A DNA stretch of 43,192 bases. Origin: a virus. The notes under the pieces were generated by a model, which saw only the letters and a program-made list of their open reading frames with translations, was not told where the DNA came from and did not search any database. The translations under genes were made by a program, and so were the position numbers. The stretch covers positions 1 to 43,192 of the IMG/VR virus record IMGVR_UViG_3300020202_000127; one strand, written 5' to 3'. The first letter of the stretch is position 1; each line of letters opens with the position of its first letter. Below are positions 13,965 through 22,604 of this stretch, piece after piece.

Positions 13965-14168
13965 GTGGCGGGGCGTCCAAGAAAGTATCCGATCAATACG
14001 CTTGAAGTTGGCGAGTCTTTAATCATTCCATGGCGCGTCGATAAACGCGGCATGCCTGGCGATCAGAAGCCAATCTATAACGCGATCCAACAAGAGCAGC
14101 GTCGGTTCAAGAAGAAGTTTGAGTGGAAGCCTCAGGCGCGTGGCGTCTTGGTGATCCGGCGCGGTTGA
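13965..14168 (+). CDS. Small conserved phage protein (67 aa)
   Basis: Best start is GTG 13965 with GGAGG 4 bases upstream; a TTG at 13905 is inside the iterons. The product MAGRPRKYPINTLEVGESLIIPW ... QQEQRRFKKKFEWKPQARGVLVIRR follows a pattern known from short phage proteins (RKYPxxTLEVGES). It is basic and may bind DNA. Function unknown. Confidence 0.7.
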   Translation: MAGRPRKYPINTLEVGESLIIPWRVDKRGMPGDQKPIYNAIQQEQRRFKKKFEWKPQARGVLVIRRG

Positions 14169-14244
14169 AAACTAGCCTTCACTTTTCCTCGAGCTCCACC
14201 GATGGTGACGACAGCTGATCGTTGGTCATTCCCCTGCCTACCGG

Positions 14245-14284
14245 GAAGGGGCGCCGTCTGTTCCTCGCGGCGTCCCTTCTTTTT
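14245..14284 (+). terminator. Intrinsic terminator of the early-right operon
   Basis: GAAGGGGCGCCG (14245-14256) pairs with CGGCGTCCCTTC (14268-14279) with one G-T pair, 11-base loop, then five T. It is a strong terminator before the packaging genes. Confidence 0.85.
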
Positions 14285-14379
14285 GGATTGACCACTCGAG
14301 GTGATAGCCTCGATACTGGCGACAGATCCTTTCACTGTCCTGAAAGTCTAGGGGCGCTCACAAGGCGCCCTTTCTTTTT
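14285..14379 (+). terminator. Second terminator, with a short transcript-like interval
   Basis: GGGCGC (14352-14357) pairs with GCGCCC (14365-14370), followed by TTTCTTTTT (14371-14379). Between the two terminators lie a CGAGG-6-CCTCG hairpin and a weak promoter-like TTGACC...ATACTG (19-base spacer), so a small RNA of under 100 nt is possible. No gene is visible in 14169-14426. Confidence 0.7.
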
Positions 14380-14386
14380 GCACCAG

Positions 14387-14418
14387 GTCTTGCGATTTTC
14401 ACAACACGCGCCGATAAT
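14387..14418 (+). promoter_or_regulatory. Late promoter with operator-like dyad, site 5
   Basis: TTGCGA (14390-14395), 17 bases, GATAAT (14413-14418). The dyad GTCTTG-N9-CAACAC is at 14387-14407. The terS ATG starts 8 bases after the -10 box with no ribosome-binding site, so a leaderless late mRNA is predicted. Confidence 0.7.
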
Positions 14419-14426
14419 GTGCCAAC

Positions 14427-14996
14427 ATGGCGAAACCTAGCCCGGCATCGGAGCGCTTAAAGAGGCTCCTTGAAGATCCCAACCTGATGGACACCATCTG
14501 CACACATGTCGCGGCTGGCGGAACACTCATCGATCTCTGTGAAGATACCTGGAACGTCCAATATGGACGGATCTCTAATTGGATTCATGCCGACAAAGAG
14601 CGCTCCAAACGATACATCCAGGCGCTCAATGACCGCGCTGAGTGGGGGACTGAAATCGTCCTTCGCGAGCTCCGTCGCCTAGGTCTCTCTGATATCCGAA
14701 AGATCTTCAAAGAGGACGGCAGCCTCAAACCAGTCGAAGAATGGCCGGCTGAGATCTCAGCGGCTGTCGCTTCGATCGAAGTGGATGAGCTCTTCGAAGG
14801 CTCAGGCAAGGAACGCCAGCAAATAGGTTTCACCAAGAAAGTGAAGTTCTGGGATAAAGGGCGAGCTCTCGAGCTCCTTGGTAAAAACCTCCGTCTATTC
14901 ATCGAACGTCACGAATCTGCGAACGTCGCCAAGCTTGAAGACTTAGTGATGGCGTCGTTCAAAGACGAGAAAGACGAGCCCGGTGAACAAACGTGA
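14427..14996 (+). CDS. terS: Terminase small subunit
   Basis: 189 residues. The N-terminus has a HTH-like region (LIDLCEDTWNVQYGRISNWIHADKERSKRY). The body has RRLGLSDIRKIFKEDGSLKPVEEWP and GFTKKVKFWDKGRALELLGKNLRLF, the pattern of phage small terminases of this group. It recognises the packaging site and loads the large subunit. It stands directly behind a promoter and is the first late gene. Confidence 0.9.
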   Translation: MAKPSPASERLKRLLEDPNLMDTICTHVAAGGTLIDLCEDTWNVQYGRISNWIHADKERSKRYIQALNDRAEWGTEIVLRELRRLGLSDIRKIFKEDGSLKPVEEWPAEISAAVASIEVDELFEGSGKERQQIGFTKKVKFWDKGRALELLGKNLRLFIERHESANVAKLEDLVMASFKDEKDEPGEQT

Positions 14997-15081
14997 TGTT
15001 ATGGAAGCCGTGTTCGCGGCGATCATTAGCGCGTCCTTCATCTTCCTGTTCGCAGCCCTTGCGGTGATCGTTCTCGGATGA
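14983..15081 (+). CDS. Tiny membrane peptide between terS and terL
   Basis: From GTG 14983 (or ATG 15001) a 32-residue (or 26-residue) frame ends at TGA 15079-15081. It is almost wholly one membrane span (AVFAAIISASFIFLFAALAVIVLG) after a short charged start (NKRDVME). It overlaps the terS stop and its own stop overlaps the terL start (ATGA), so all three reading frames are coupled. Function unknown. Confidence 0.55.
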   Translation: MNKRDVMEAVFAAIISASFIFLFAALAVIVLG

Positions 15082-16508
15082 AACAAGCTGCCTCAACCCT
15101 CAGACGATGGCGCGAAGATCCTGTGTCCTTCGCAGTCGAGTGTCTCAAATTCGAACCAGATCCATGGCAGCTCGACGTCTTAAGAGCGTTCCCGCACAAC
15201 CAACGTCTGGCAATGAAGGCCTGCAAAGGACCAGGTAAGACCGGCATCTTGGCCGTGCTGACTTGGAACTTCCTCGCCACTCGTCCTCATCCCAAGGTGG
15301 CCGCAACCTCCATCACCAAAGACAACCTTGATGACGGTCTGTGGGCAGAGATGGCCAAGTGGCAACACAGATCCGAGTATCTGAAGGCAGCCTTTCAGTG
15401 GAACAAAACCAGGATCTCAGCCAAGGATCATCCTGAAACCTGGTTCGCGTCAGCTCGTACCTGGTCGAAGTCAGGCGATGCTAGACAACAGGCCGATACC
15501 CTGGCCGGTCTTCACGCTGACTATTTAATGTTTGTGATCGATGAGTCTGGTGGTGTGCCCGATGCTGTGATGGCCGCAGCTGAAGCCGGTCTCGCGAATG
15601 ACCACACAGGACAGAACGCGAAACTCTTGATGGCGGGAAACCCTACGCACCTCGAGGGACCGCTGTACCGAGCATGCACATCTGAGCGCCACCTCTGGTG
15701 GGTGATTGAGATCACCTCAGACCCTGATGATCCGAAACGGACTCCGCGCGTATCAGTGAAGTGGGCGCGTGAGCAGATCGAGAAGTATGGCCGTGACAAT
15801 CCTTGGGTGTTGGTCAACGTCTTCGGGAAATTCCCGCCGTCGTCAATCAACATGCTCCTTGGTCCTGATGAGGTGGCTGATGCGATGAGACGCCACCTCA
15901 CTGAAGATAAGTATTCGTTCGCCCAGAAACGTCTGGGTGTAGACGTCGCCAGATTCGGTGACGATCGCACGATCATCTTCCCGCGCCAAGGTCTGGCAGC
16001 GTTCAAGCCAGCCGAAATGCGGGGAGCTCGCACACCTGATATCGCAGCCAGGGTCATGCTCGCTAAAGCCCGTTGGGGATCTGAATCCGAGTATATTGAC
16101 GGGACTGGTGGTTTCGGCGCCGGCGTGATCGATGCTCTCATTCAGGCTGGGCACTCGCCCCATGAGATCCACTTCTCAGGCAAGGCCATAGATCCCCGGT
16201 ACATGAATAAGCGAGCCGAAATGTGGTTTGAGCTCGCCAACTGGGTGAAACGTGGCGGGGCTCTGCCGAATATCCCAGAGCTCGCCCGTGAGCTGACAGC
16301 CCCAACATACACATTCCAAAACGGGAAGTTTCGTATCGAAGAGAAAGACCAAATCAAGGAACGTCTGGGTTTCTCACCTGACATGGCTGACGCACTCTGT
16401 CTTACGTTCGCTCATCCGGATATGCCCACCTCGAGCGCCTTTCCTGGCGTGCCTTCCGAGCCGAAGATCAAAGCCGAATACGATCCGTTCGATCCGGCCA
16501 GGCTTTAG
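15078..16508 (+). CDS. terL: Terminase large subunit
   Basis: 476 residues. The ATPase part has a Walker A-like ACKGPGKT (48-55) and Walker B FVIDES (D155, E156). The nuclease part has acidic residues in GVDVARFGDDRT (D289), YIDGTGGFGAGV (D341) and FSPDMADAL (D435, D438). It translocates DNA into the prohead and cuts the concatemer. Length and motif order are normal. Confidence 0.95.
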   Translation: MKQAASTLRRWREDPVSFAVECLKFEPDPWQLDVLRAFPHNQRLAMKACKGPGKTGILAVLTWNFLATRPHPKVAATSITKDNLDDGLWAEMAKWQHRSEYLKAAFQWNKTRISAKDHPETWFASARTWSKSGDARQQADTLAGLHADYLMFVIDESGGVPDAVMAAAEAGLANDHTGQNAKLLMAGNPTHLEGPLYRACTSERHLWWVIEITSDPDDPKRTPRVSVKWAREQIEKYGRDNPWVLVNVFGKFPPSSINMLLGPDEVADAMRRHLTEDKYSFAQKRLGVDVARFGDDRTIIFPRQGLAAFKPAEMRGARTPDIAARVMLAKARWGSESEYIDGTGGFGAGVIDALIQAGHSPHEIHFSGKAIDPRYMNKRAEMWFELANWVKRGGALPNIPELARELTAPTYTFQNGKFRIEEKDQIKERLGFSPDMADALCLTFAHPDMPTSSAFPGVPSEPKIKAEYDPFDPARL

Positions 16509-16532
16509 GCTCCGTTGGGAAAAACGACACTC

Positions 16533-16561
16533 TTGTAATGTGATGAGATATTCACAATACT
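16533..16561 (+). promoter_or_regulatory. Promoter with operator-like dyad, site 6
   Basis: TTGTAA (16533-16538), 17 bases, AATACT (16556-16561). The dyad GTGATG-N9-CAATAC is at 16540-16560. The next ATG (16571) is 9 bases after the -10 box and has no ribosome-binding site. It would give a second, leaderless late transcript starting with the GNAT gene. Confidence 0.55.
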
Positions 16562-16570
16562 GTTCGTGGA

Positions 16571-17023
16571 ATGATCACAATTAGGCGAGCAACCGCGAAT
16601 GACTTAGACTGGATTGTTTCTGAACTTAAAAAGTTCGCGCACTTCTATCAGTCCAATCAATTCCTGGTCGCCGAAGACTCTGACTATGTTAGGTCCAACC
16701 TTCTCAACATGTTCAACCAGCATCTGTTTCTGGTCGCTGAGAAGGATGGCGTTGGTCTAGTTGGCCTGATTGCTGGTCTGTACGTTCGACACTTCTTTAA
16801 TCCCAATATCCGTCTTCTGTCTGAAACCTTCTGGTGGGTGCCTGAAGAGCATCGCGGCTCTCGAGCTGGACTCATGCTTTTGGAAGCATTCACCGAATGG
16901 GGAAAAGAGAACGCGGATTGGATCACATTTGCGCTCGAGGAAAACAGTCCGGTCAAAGACAAGTGTCTTCTGAATCGCGGCTATCGACTCCAAGAGCGAA
17001 GCTATCTCATGGAGGTTCAATAA
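16571..17023 (+). CDS. GNAT-family acetyltransferase
   Basis: 150 residues. MITIRRATANDLDWIVSELKK starts a GNAT fold. WWVPEEHRGSRAGLMLLEAF (about 86-105) is the acetyl-CoA-binding motif A, and the C-terminus has LNRGYRLQERSYLMEV. Such enzymes lie between terL and portal in many podoviruses; the target is unknown. The ATG of the next gene overlaps its stop. Confidence 0.88.
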   Translation: MITIRRATANDLDWIVSELKKFAHFYQSNQFLVAEDSDYVRSNLLNMFNQHLFLVAEKDGVGLVGLIAGLYVRHFFNPNIRLLSETFWWVPEEHRGSRAGLMLLEAFTEWGKENADWITFALEENSPVKDKCLLNRGYRLQERSYLMEVQ

Positions 17024-17388
17024 TGGCAGCAACCACCGCCGCAGTCGCGGCTGTCGTGATCTCGGCAGCAAGCGCAGCTTACTCAATCAACAAAGCCGAA
17101 GAGCAACAGGCGGAGGCTAAGAAACAAGCCAAGAAACAAGAGCGAAACGCAAAGGCTCTTCAAGACGAAGCAAAGAAAAAGGCCGACGCCGATCAAGCTG
17201 CACAAGATGCCATCCGACTTCGCGACCAACAGCGAGCTCGTCAGCGCGCAATGGCTGGTGGTGCTGGCCGTGGACAGCGTTCACTTCTTTCAAGCCCATT
17301 AGGCGAAACCGGCAGCGGTGGAGCAGATATCGGCGGAGCTCCCAAAACTGGCGCTCAACCCGGCACTAAGTCACTTCTCGGGATGTAG
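17023..17388 (+). CDS. Small Ala/Lys-rich virion-associated protein
   Basis: 121 residues from ATG 17023 with GGAGGT 7 bases upstream. A hydrophobic Ala-rich start (MAATTAAVAAVVISAASAAYSI) is followed by a long coiled coil (KAEEQQAEAKKQAKKQERNAKAL) and a Gly-rich tail ending TKSLLGM. Short proteins of this design precede the portal gene in T7-like and epsilon15-like phages and may be virion components. Confidence 0.75.
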   Translation: MAATTAAVAAVVISAASAAYSINKAEEQQAEAKKQAKKQERNAKALQDEAKKKADADQAAQDAIRLRDQQRARQRAMAGGAGRGQRSLLSSPLGETGSGGADIGGAPKTGAQPGTKSLLGM

Positions 17389-17391
17389 TGA

Positions 17392-19137
17392 GTGGCAGAA
17401 ATAAAACTTCAAACAAAGAGACAAGAGTATGAAGTCCTTCGCGCCCAGCTTGAGTTTGAGCGTACGAGCTTCATCTCTCACTGGCGCGATCTAAACGACT
17501 ACATCAATCCACGCCGAGGACGATTCTTCACCGCCGACGTTAATCGCGGCGACAGGCGTAGCAAAAACATCATCGATTCCACTGCAACCTTGGCCGCGAG
17601 AACACTGCGATCAGGGATGATGAGTGGAGTTACCTCGCCGGCCAGGCCTTGGTTCAGGCTCACAACGCCCGATCCGAAAATGGCTGAGTACGAGCCGGTT
17701 AAAAACTGGCTGCATGAAGTCTCTCAGCGCATGAGCACATCGTTCCTGAGATCAAATCTCTACAACGTCTTGCCTATCATCTATGGCGATATCGGCACCT
17801 TTGCGACTGGCGCCATGATGATCGAAGAAGACTTTGACGATGTTCTCAGATGTTATCCGTTCCCGATCGGCTCTTACATGATCGCGAACAACGACAAGCT
17901 GAAAGTGGATGTGTTCTTTCGTGAATTCAGAATGACCGTCCGTCAGCTGGTCCAAAGGTTTGGTCGGAAGAAACCGAATGGCGATTTCGATTGGTCCAAC
18001 TTCAGCATCCACGTCAAGAATTCTTGGGACCGTGGGGCTTACGAAGACTGGATTGACGTGTGCCATGTGATCAAACCGAATCAGGACTATGACCCAAACA
18101 AACTCGAATCGAAATTCAAGAAGTATTCATCGTGCTATTACGAGCGCGGCTATTTGGCCGGCACTGGTTCTGGTTATTTGTCCACTGCCGATGAGGATCG
18201 GTACTTAAGCGAGAAGGGCTATGACTTCTTCCCCATTCTCGCACCACGCTGGGAAGTAACCGGCGAGGACGTCTATGGCACTGATTGTCCTGGCATGGCT
18301 GCGCTTGGCGATATCAAACAGCTTCAGCTGGGTGAGAAACGTGGCGCTGAGGCTATCGAGAAGATGATCCGTCCTCCGATGACTGGGCCAACGTCGCTCA
18401 GAAATCAAAAGGCGTCCATCCTTCCTGGCGACATTACATATGTAGATGTGCGCGAGGGACAGCAAGGTTTCCGCGCTGCCCATGAAGTGAACTTCAGACT
18501 CGAGGCGCTCGAGAACAAGCAAGCCCAGGTACGTGAGCGGATTCGACGGGCGTATTTCGAAGACTTATTCTTGATGCTCGCAAGTAGTGACAGAAGACAG
18601 ATCACCGCACGCGAGATTGAAGAGCGCCACGAAGAGAAGCTTCTCGCTCTCGGTCCTGTCCTCGAGCAGCTCAACCAGGATCTGTTAGATCCGTTGATTG
18701 ACAACGCCTTTGACATCCACGTTCGTCAGGGTCTCATCCCGCCACCGCCTGAAGAGCTCCAAGGAGTCAAACTCAAAGTCGAGTATGTCTCCGTCATGGC
18801 TCAAGCTCAGAAGCTTGTGGGTTTGGCTGGTGTGGAAAGGTTCGTGGGTTTCGTTGGGAACATGGCTCAGGCCGTTCCAAGCGTACTCGAGAAGATCAAT
18901 GCGGATCAGATTGTGGATGTCTATGGCGACATGACATCCATTCCGCCTGGCATCGTGAGACCGGATGAAGAGGTTGAGGCAATGAGAGCTCAGGCAGCTG
19001 AAGCCCAGGCGGCTCAACAAAAACTGATGGCGATTAAAGAGGCGTCAGGCGCGGCGAAGAATCTCGCTTCGGCTGACTTGAGTGGTGACAACGCGCTCAC
19101 ACAAGTTATTTCAGGTCTTAAAGAACAACAAACTTAG
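17392..19137 (+). CDS. Portal / head-tail connector protein
   Basis: 581 residues from GTG 17392. The N-terminus (FISHWRDLNDYINPRRGRFF ... STATLAARTLRSGMMSGVTSPARPWFRL) is diagnostic of podovirus head-tail connectors (Head-tail_con family). Twelve copies form the ring through which DNA enters the head. The C-terminal 80 residues are a helical Ala/Gln-rich barrel. Confidence 0.94.
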   Translation: MAEIKLQTKRQEYEVLRAQLEFERTSFISHWRDLNDYINPRRGRFFTADVNRGDRRSKNIIDSTATLAARTLRSGMMSGVTSPARPWFRLTTPDPKMAEYEPVKNWLHEVSQRMSTSFLRSNLYNVLPIIYGDIGTFATGAMMIEEDFDDVLRCYPFPIGSYMIANNDKLKVDVFFREFRMTVRQLVQRFGRKKPNGDFDWSNFSIHVKNSWDRGAYEDWIDVCHVIKPNQDYDPNKLESKFKKYSSCYYERGYLAGTGSGYLSTADEDRYLSEKGYDFFPILAPRWEVTGEDVYGTDCPGMAALGDIKQLQLGEKRGAEAIEKMIRPPMTGPTSLRNQKASILPGDITYVDVREGQQGFRAAHEVNFRLEALENKQAQVRERIRRAYFEDLFLMLASSDRRQITAREIEERHEEKLLALGPVLEQLNQDLLDPLIDNAFDIHVRQGLIPPPPEELQGVKLKVEYVSVMAQAQKLVGLAGVERFVGFVGNMAQAVPSVLEKINADQIVDVYGDMTSIPPGIVRPDEEVEAMRAQAAEAQAAQQKLMAIKEASGAAKNLASADLSGDNALTQVISGLKEQQT

Positions 19138-19146
19138 CGAGGGAAT

Positions 19147-20616
19147 ATGGCAACAGCTACAAAGAATTTTACGGCAGTCGGACGCGGGAACAATCTCTTC
19201 GTTCGATATGGCGAGCATTACACCTACAGTGTCGGGGGAACTTTCGTCGGGACTGTCTACATTGAGAAGTCTCAGGATGGCGGCAAGTCCTTCCACCGTG
19301 TGGCTGGTCCATTCACGGCGGCTGCGAGCGGAACGCTGATCTCTGAATCAAGTGATCAACAGCACGCACTCTATCAATTCAACTGCACAGCCTACACGAG
19401 CGGCACCATTGAGACGGAGCTTGAGGATGTGGCTGACGACGTGCATGTGTTTGAGAACAGCGCCGGCGAGCCCGTTCTCGTTATCACCGACGATGGGATT
19501 GAGATCCCCGCCGGCAAGAAGCTCGAGTTTACGCAAGCTCACGATCCCGGTTCTGACTCCTATCAGCCAATCGCGGTTGACTTCGAAGTAACCGGCACAG
19601 GCAGCAACGACGGGACAGACCCTGGTTTCTTGGCGCCGGTCATGGGCCATTTGATGGGTGATGCCGTCAGCGGTGATGGCGTCTATGGCGCTGGCCTGAT
19701 TGGTGCGATTTCCGCAGCAGGCATGTCCTCTGCCTACCCTGTCGGTGGAGTGATGGGGATTCTCATGCAGGGCTCAGCTGGTGCTGATGCTCCCGTGGTC
19801 TCTGTCATTGACGGTGACGACGGCGGAGCTGCGGTCAACTGTGGAGCCATGTTCAAGGCTCGCATGAACAACAACCACGCGAGCTCTGGTGCTCAGTACG
19901 GTCTAGATCTGTATGACGCCGGGAACGCCAACTATACGGGCGGTCCTGTCGCGCTCAAGATCACCAAAGCTGATGTCCGTATGAGCAACGAAGTGTGTGT
20001 GATGAACGGCGCGGGCGCTCCTGTTGATGGAACGACTGGTGACGATTTCGCTGGTAAAGGCTCGCTCTACATCGATCGCACGAATGGTGAGCACTACATC
20101 AACACTGGGACGAAGGCAGATCCGGCGTTCTCGAAAGTTAAGCGAGCGGGCGAATCGTTCAAGATCATGATCAACGCGGCTGGCGTGGCGAAGGTTGGTG
20201 CAACCGCTGGCTGGGCTGTCGCTCCCGCTGACAACCTCTCTTTGATTACATGTCCCGCGTCTCAGACTGCGGCGACACTCGTCGTTCCGATCACTGGCCT
20301 CAAGGTTGGTCAGCGGATCACGGCGTTTCATCTGGTCGGTCAGATTGAGTCTGGCGGGAACACCGTGACGGTGGACGCGGATCTTCGTAAACACACGGCA
20401 GCTGCGGCTGACGTCGCTGATGCGAGCATCGGATCTATCACTCAGTTGTCAGTCACAGCTGACACGATCATGTCGGCGTCGAATACAGCGAAGACTCTGG
20501 ACTCAGCCGAGACGATCGCGGCTGATGAAACTGTTTATGTGCTGATCACCGTTACAACGGGCGCTTCAACCGATGTTGCTCTGCAAGCGATCGCAGTCAC
20601 AGTGAGCGAGGCATAG
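19147..20616 (+). CDS. Virion structural protein, possible head fibre/decoration
   Basis: 489 residues, Gly/Ala/Asp-rich and almost all beta. The N-terminal about 80 residues (TKNFTAVGRGNNLFVRYGEHYTYSVGG) look like a small beta-sandwich. The middle (GDGVYGAGLIGAISAAGM ... YGLDLYDAGNANYTGG) resembles the repeats of trimeric phage fibres. The last 140 residues form another beta-domain. It stands between the portal and Bbp19-like genes, so it is probably a head-bound protein rather than a tail fibre. Role inferred from position. Confidence 0.65.
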   Translation: MATATKNFTAVGRGNNLFVRYGEHYTYSVGGTFVGTVYIEKSQDGGKSFHRVAGPFTAAASGTLISESSDQQHALYQFNCTAYTSGTIETELEDVADDVHVFENSAGEPVLVITDDGIEIPAGKKLEFTQAHDPGSDSYQPIAVDFEVTGTGSNDGTDPGFLAPVMGHLMGDAVSGDGVYGAGLIGAISAAGMSSAYPVGGVMGILMQGSAGADAPVVSVIDGDDGGAAVNCGAMFKARMNNNHASSGAQYGLDLYDAGNANYTGGPVALKITKADVRMSNEVCVMNGAGAPVDGTTGDDFAGKGSLYIDRTNGEHYINTGTKADPAFSKVKRAGESFKIMINAAGVAKVGATAGWAVAPADNLSLITCPASQTAATLVVPITGLKVGQRITAFHLVGQIESGGNTVTVDADLRKHTAAAADVADASIGSITQLSVTADTIMSASNTAKTLDSAETIAADETVYVLITVTTGASTDVALQAIAVTVSEA

Positions 20617-20617
20617 G

Positions 20618-20932
20618 GTGACTCAGCCTCTCGTTAAGAACGCCGCAGACGAATCGCAAGTGAAGGGCGCTGAACAGAAGATGAAGAGCGCCCGTGAGCG
20701 CGAGCTCGCAGATATGCGGTTCATCTTAAGCACAGCTCAAGGGCGTCGGGTGATCTGGCGCTATCTCGAGGCGTGTGGCGTGTTTCAGATTTCATTTAAC
20801 CATAGTGGCGCGATCACCTCGTTCAATGAAGGGATGAGGAATATCGGGCTCAAGCTTCTGACGGACATCAACGATGCCGCACCAGAGGCTTACGTCACAA
20901 TGCTCAAGGAAAAGGAGACTAGAAATGTCTGA
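20618..20932 (+). CDS. Bbp19-like phage protein
   Basis: 104 residues from GTG 20618. ELADMRFILSTAQGRRVIWRYLEACGVFQISF and FNEGMRNIGLKLLTDINDAAPEAYVTML match the Bbp19 family first seen in Bordetella phage BPP-1. These genes lie just before the scaffold gene; the function is not established. Confidence 0.88.
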   Translation: MTQPLVKNAADESQVKGAEQKMKSARERELADMRFILSTAQGRRVIWRYLEACGVFQISFNHSGAITSFNEGMRNIGLKLLTDINDAAPEAYVTMLKEKETRNV

Positions 20933-21569
20933 TGCAGCTCAACCGTCCGCGCAGGATACCCCGAATGCGGACCAAGGCGCTTCCGCCGAAAACTCTCAAG
21001 CGCAGCCAGCGGCTGAACAAAAGCCGGCTGGTGGAGAGTCTAAACCGGAAGCATCAGCAACACCGAAGACCGAGGCGAAGGACGCCAAGGGTGAAGCCCC
21101 AGCCGTACCCGAAAAGTACGAGCTCAAGCTCCCCGAAAACTCGCAGCTAAGTGCTGACCACGTTGAGAAGGTAGCTCTATACGCGAAAGAGCAAAAACTC
21201 TCCAACGAACAGGCTCAGGCACTTTTAGAGCGAGAGAACTTGGCGGTCAGTGAATTCGCTAATCGGCAGCAAGAAGAATTCAAAGCGCGAACCGAAGCCT
21301 GGCTCGGTGAGATCAAGGCTGACAAGGAGATTGGCGGCGAGGCGTTCAACCAGAACGTTGAGATGGCCAAGCGAGTTGTCACGCGGTACGCGACTGAAGA
21401 ATTCAGAAAGACGCTGGATGACACAGGACTAGGGAATCACCCTGAGTTGGTTCGTGTTTTCTCGCGCATTGGCAAGGCGATGTCTGAAGATCAGCTCGTC
21501 ATTCCTGGCTCGCAAGCGGGCGGGAAGAAGGCAATCGAAGATGTCTTTTACGGAAATAACAATCAATAA
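20925..21569 (+). CDS. Capsid scaffolding protein
   Basis: 214 residues from ATG 20925 with AAGGAGA upstream, overlapping the previous stop by 8 bases. The first 75 residues are disordered and rich in Ala, Pro, Glu and Lys. Then comes PEKYELKLPENSQLSADHVEKVALYAKEQKLSNEQAQALLE, the scaffold signature, and a helical C-terminus. It shapes the prohead and then leaves it. The gene precedes the capsid gene as expected. Confidence 0.88.
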   Translation: MSDAAQPSAQDTPNADQGASAENSQAQPAAEQKPAGGESKPEASATPKTEAKDAKGEAPAVPEKYELKLPENSQLSADHVEKVALYAKEQKLSNEQAQALLERENLAVSEFANRQQEEFKARTEAWLGEIKADKEIGGEAFNQNVEMAKRVVTRYATEEFRKTLDDTGLGNHPELVRVFSRIGKAMSEDQLVIPGSQAGGKKAIEDVFYGNNNQ

Positions 21570-21588
21570 ACATTAAGGAGATATTTGA

Positions 21589-22575
21589 ATGGCAACACTA
21601 AATGCAAATGCATTAACCCTTGCAGACTGGGCCAAGCGTCTTGATCCAGATGGCAAGGTCTCTTCAATCGTAGAGCTCTTGTCACAGACGAACGAGATTC
21701 TGAGCGACATGCTGTTTGTCGAAGGCAACCTTCCGACTGGTCACAGAACCACTGTTCGCACTGGTCTTCCGACTGTCGCATGGCGCTTGCTCAACCAAGG
21801 CGTACAGCCTTCGAAGAGCACCACTGCACAGATCGATGAAGCGTGCGGGATGATGGAAGCATGGTCAGAGGTTGACGTTGAGTTGGCGAAACTCAATGGC
21901 AACGTGGCAGCTTTCCGTTTGTCTGAGGCTCAGGCGTTCATCGAAGCAATGAACCAAGAGATGGCATCAACCCTGTTCTATGGAAACTCTGGCACAGCCC
22001 CTGAAGAATTCACCGGCCTTTCGGCTCGTTATTCTTCTTTGTCTGCGGCTAACGGTCAGAACATCGTTTCTGCCGGTGGTTCTCAGTCTGACAACAGCTC
22101 AATCTATCTGATTTGCTGGGGCTCTCAGACTGTTCACGGGATCTTCCCGAAGGGCTCAAAGGCTGGTCTTGATCACAAGGATCATGGCGAAGTCACTGTT
22201 GAGACGTCTGCGGGAATCGCTGGGACTCGTATGCGCGCGTTCCAAGATCAGTGGACTTGGAAGTGTGGTGTCGCTCTTCGTGACTGGCGCTATGTCGTCC
22301 GTATCGCGAACATCGATATTTCTTCTGACAACGCTGACTACATCGATTTGATGACGAAGGCTTATCACCGCATTCCTGCGATGGGCATGGGCAAATGCGC
22401 GTTCTACATGAACCGCACCATCCGTCAGCGTTTGGACTTGCTGAGACGAGCTGACATCACCACTGGCGGTGGACTGAACTACGAGAACGTTGACGGCAAG
22501 TACGTGCCTCACTTCCGTGGGATTCCAATCCGCGTGTGTGACGCACTTCTCGAGACTGAAGCAACGGTTTCTTAA
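21589..22575 (+). CDS. Major capsid protein (GP7/Bbp17 type)
   Basis: 328 residues, HK97 fold of the epsilon15 gp7 / BPP-1 type. LADWAKRLDPDGKVSSIVELLSQTNEIL and GLPTVAWRLLNQGVQPSKS are characteristic, as is the later FRGIPIRVCDALLETEA end. It has an AAGGAG ribosome-binding site. Highly expressed shell protein. Confidence 0.93.
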   Translation: MATLNANALTLADWAKRLDPDGKVSSIVELLSQTNEILSDMLFVEGNLPTGHRTTVRTGLPTVAWRLLNQGVQPSKSTTAQIDEACGMMEAWSEVDVELAKLNGNVAAFRLSEAQAFIEAMNQEMASTLFYGNSGTAPEEFTGLSARYSSLSAANGQNIVSAGGSQSDNSSIYLICWGSQTVHGIFPKGSKAGLDHKDHGEVTVETSAGIAGTRMRAFQDQWTWKCGVALRDWRYVVRIANIDISSDNADYIDLMTKAYHRIPAMGMGKCAFYMNRTIRQRLDLLRRADITTGGGLNYENVDGKYVPHFRGIPIRVCDALLETEATVS

Positions 22576-22604
22576 TTTTAACGGAATACAAAGGAGATTT
22601 ATTT

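Noticed and set aside
15521-16141. Minus-strand frame of over 200 codons opposite terL
   Set aside because: Shadow frame of a certain terL gene, kept open by codon bias.
20874-20924. Upstream extension of the scaffold gene
   Set aside because: The ATG at 20925 has a strong AAGGAGA site, while the extension lies within the Bbp19-like gene and has no such site.
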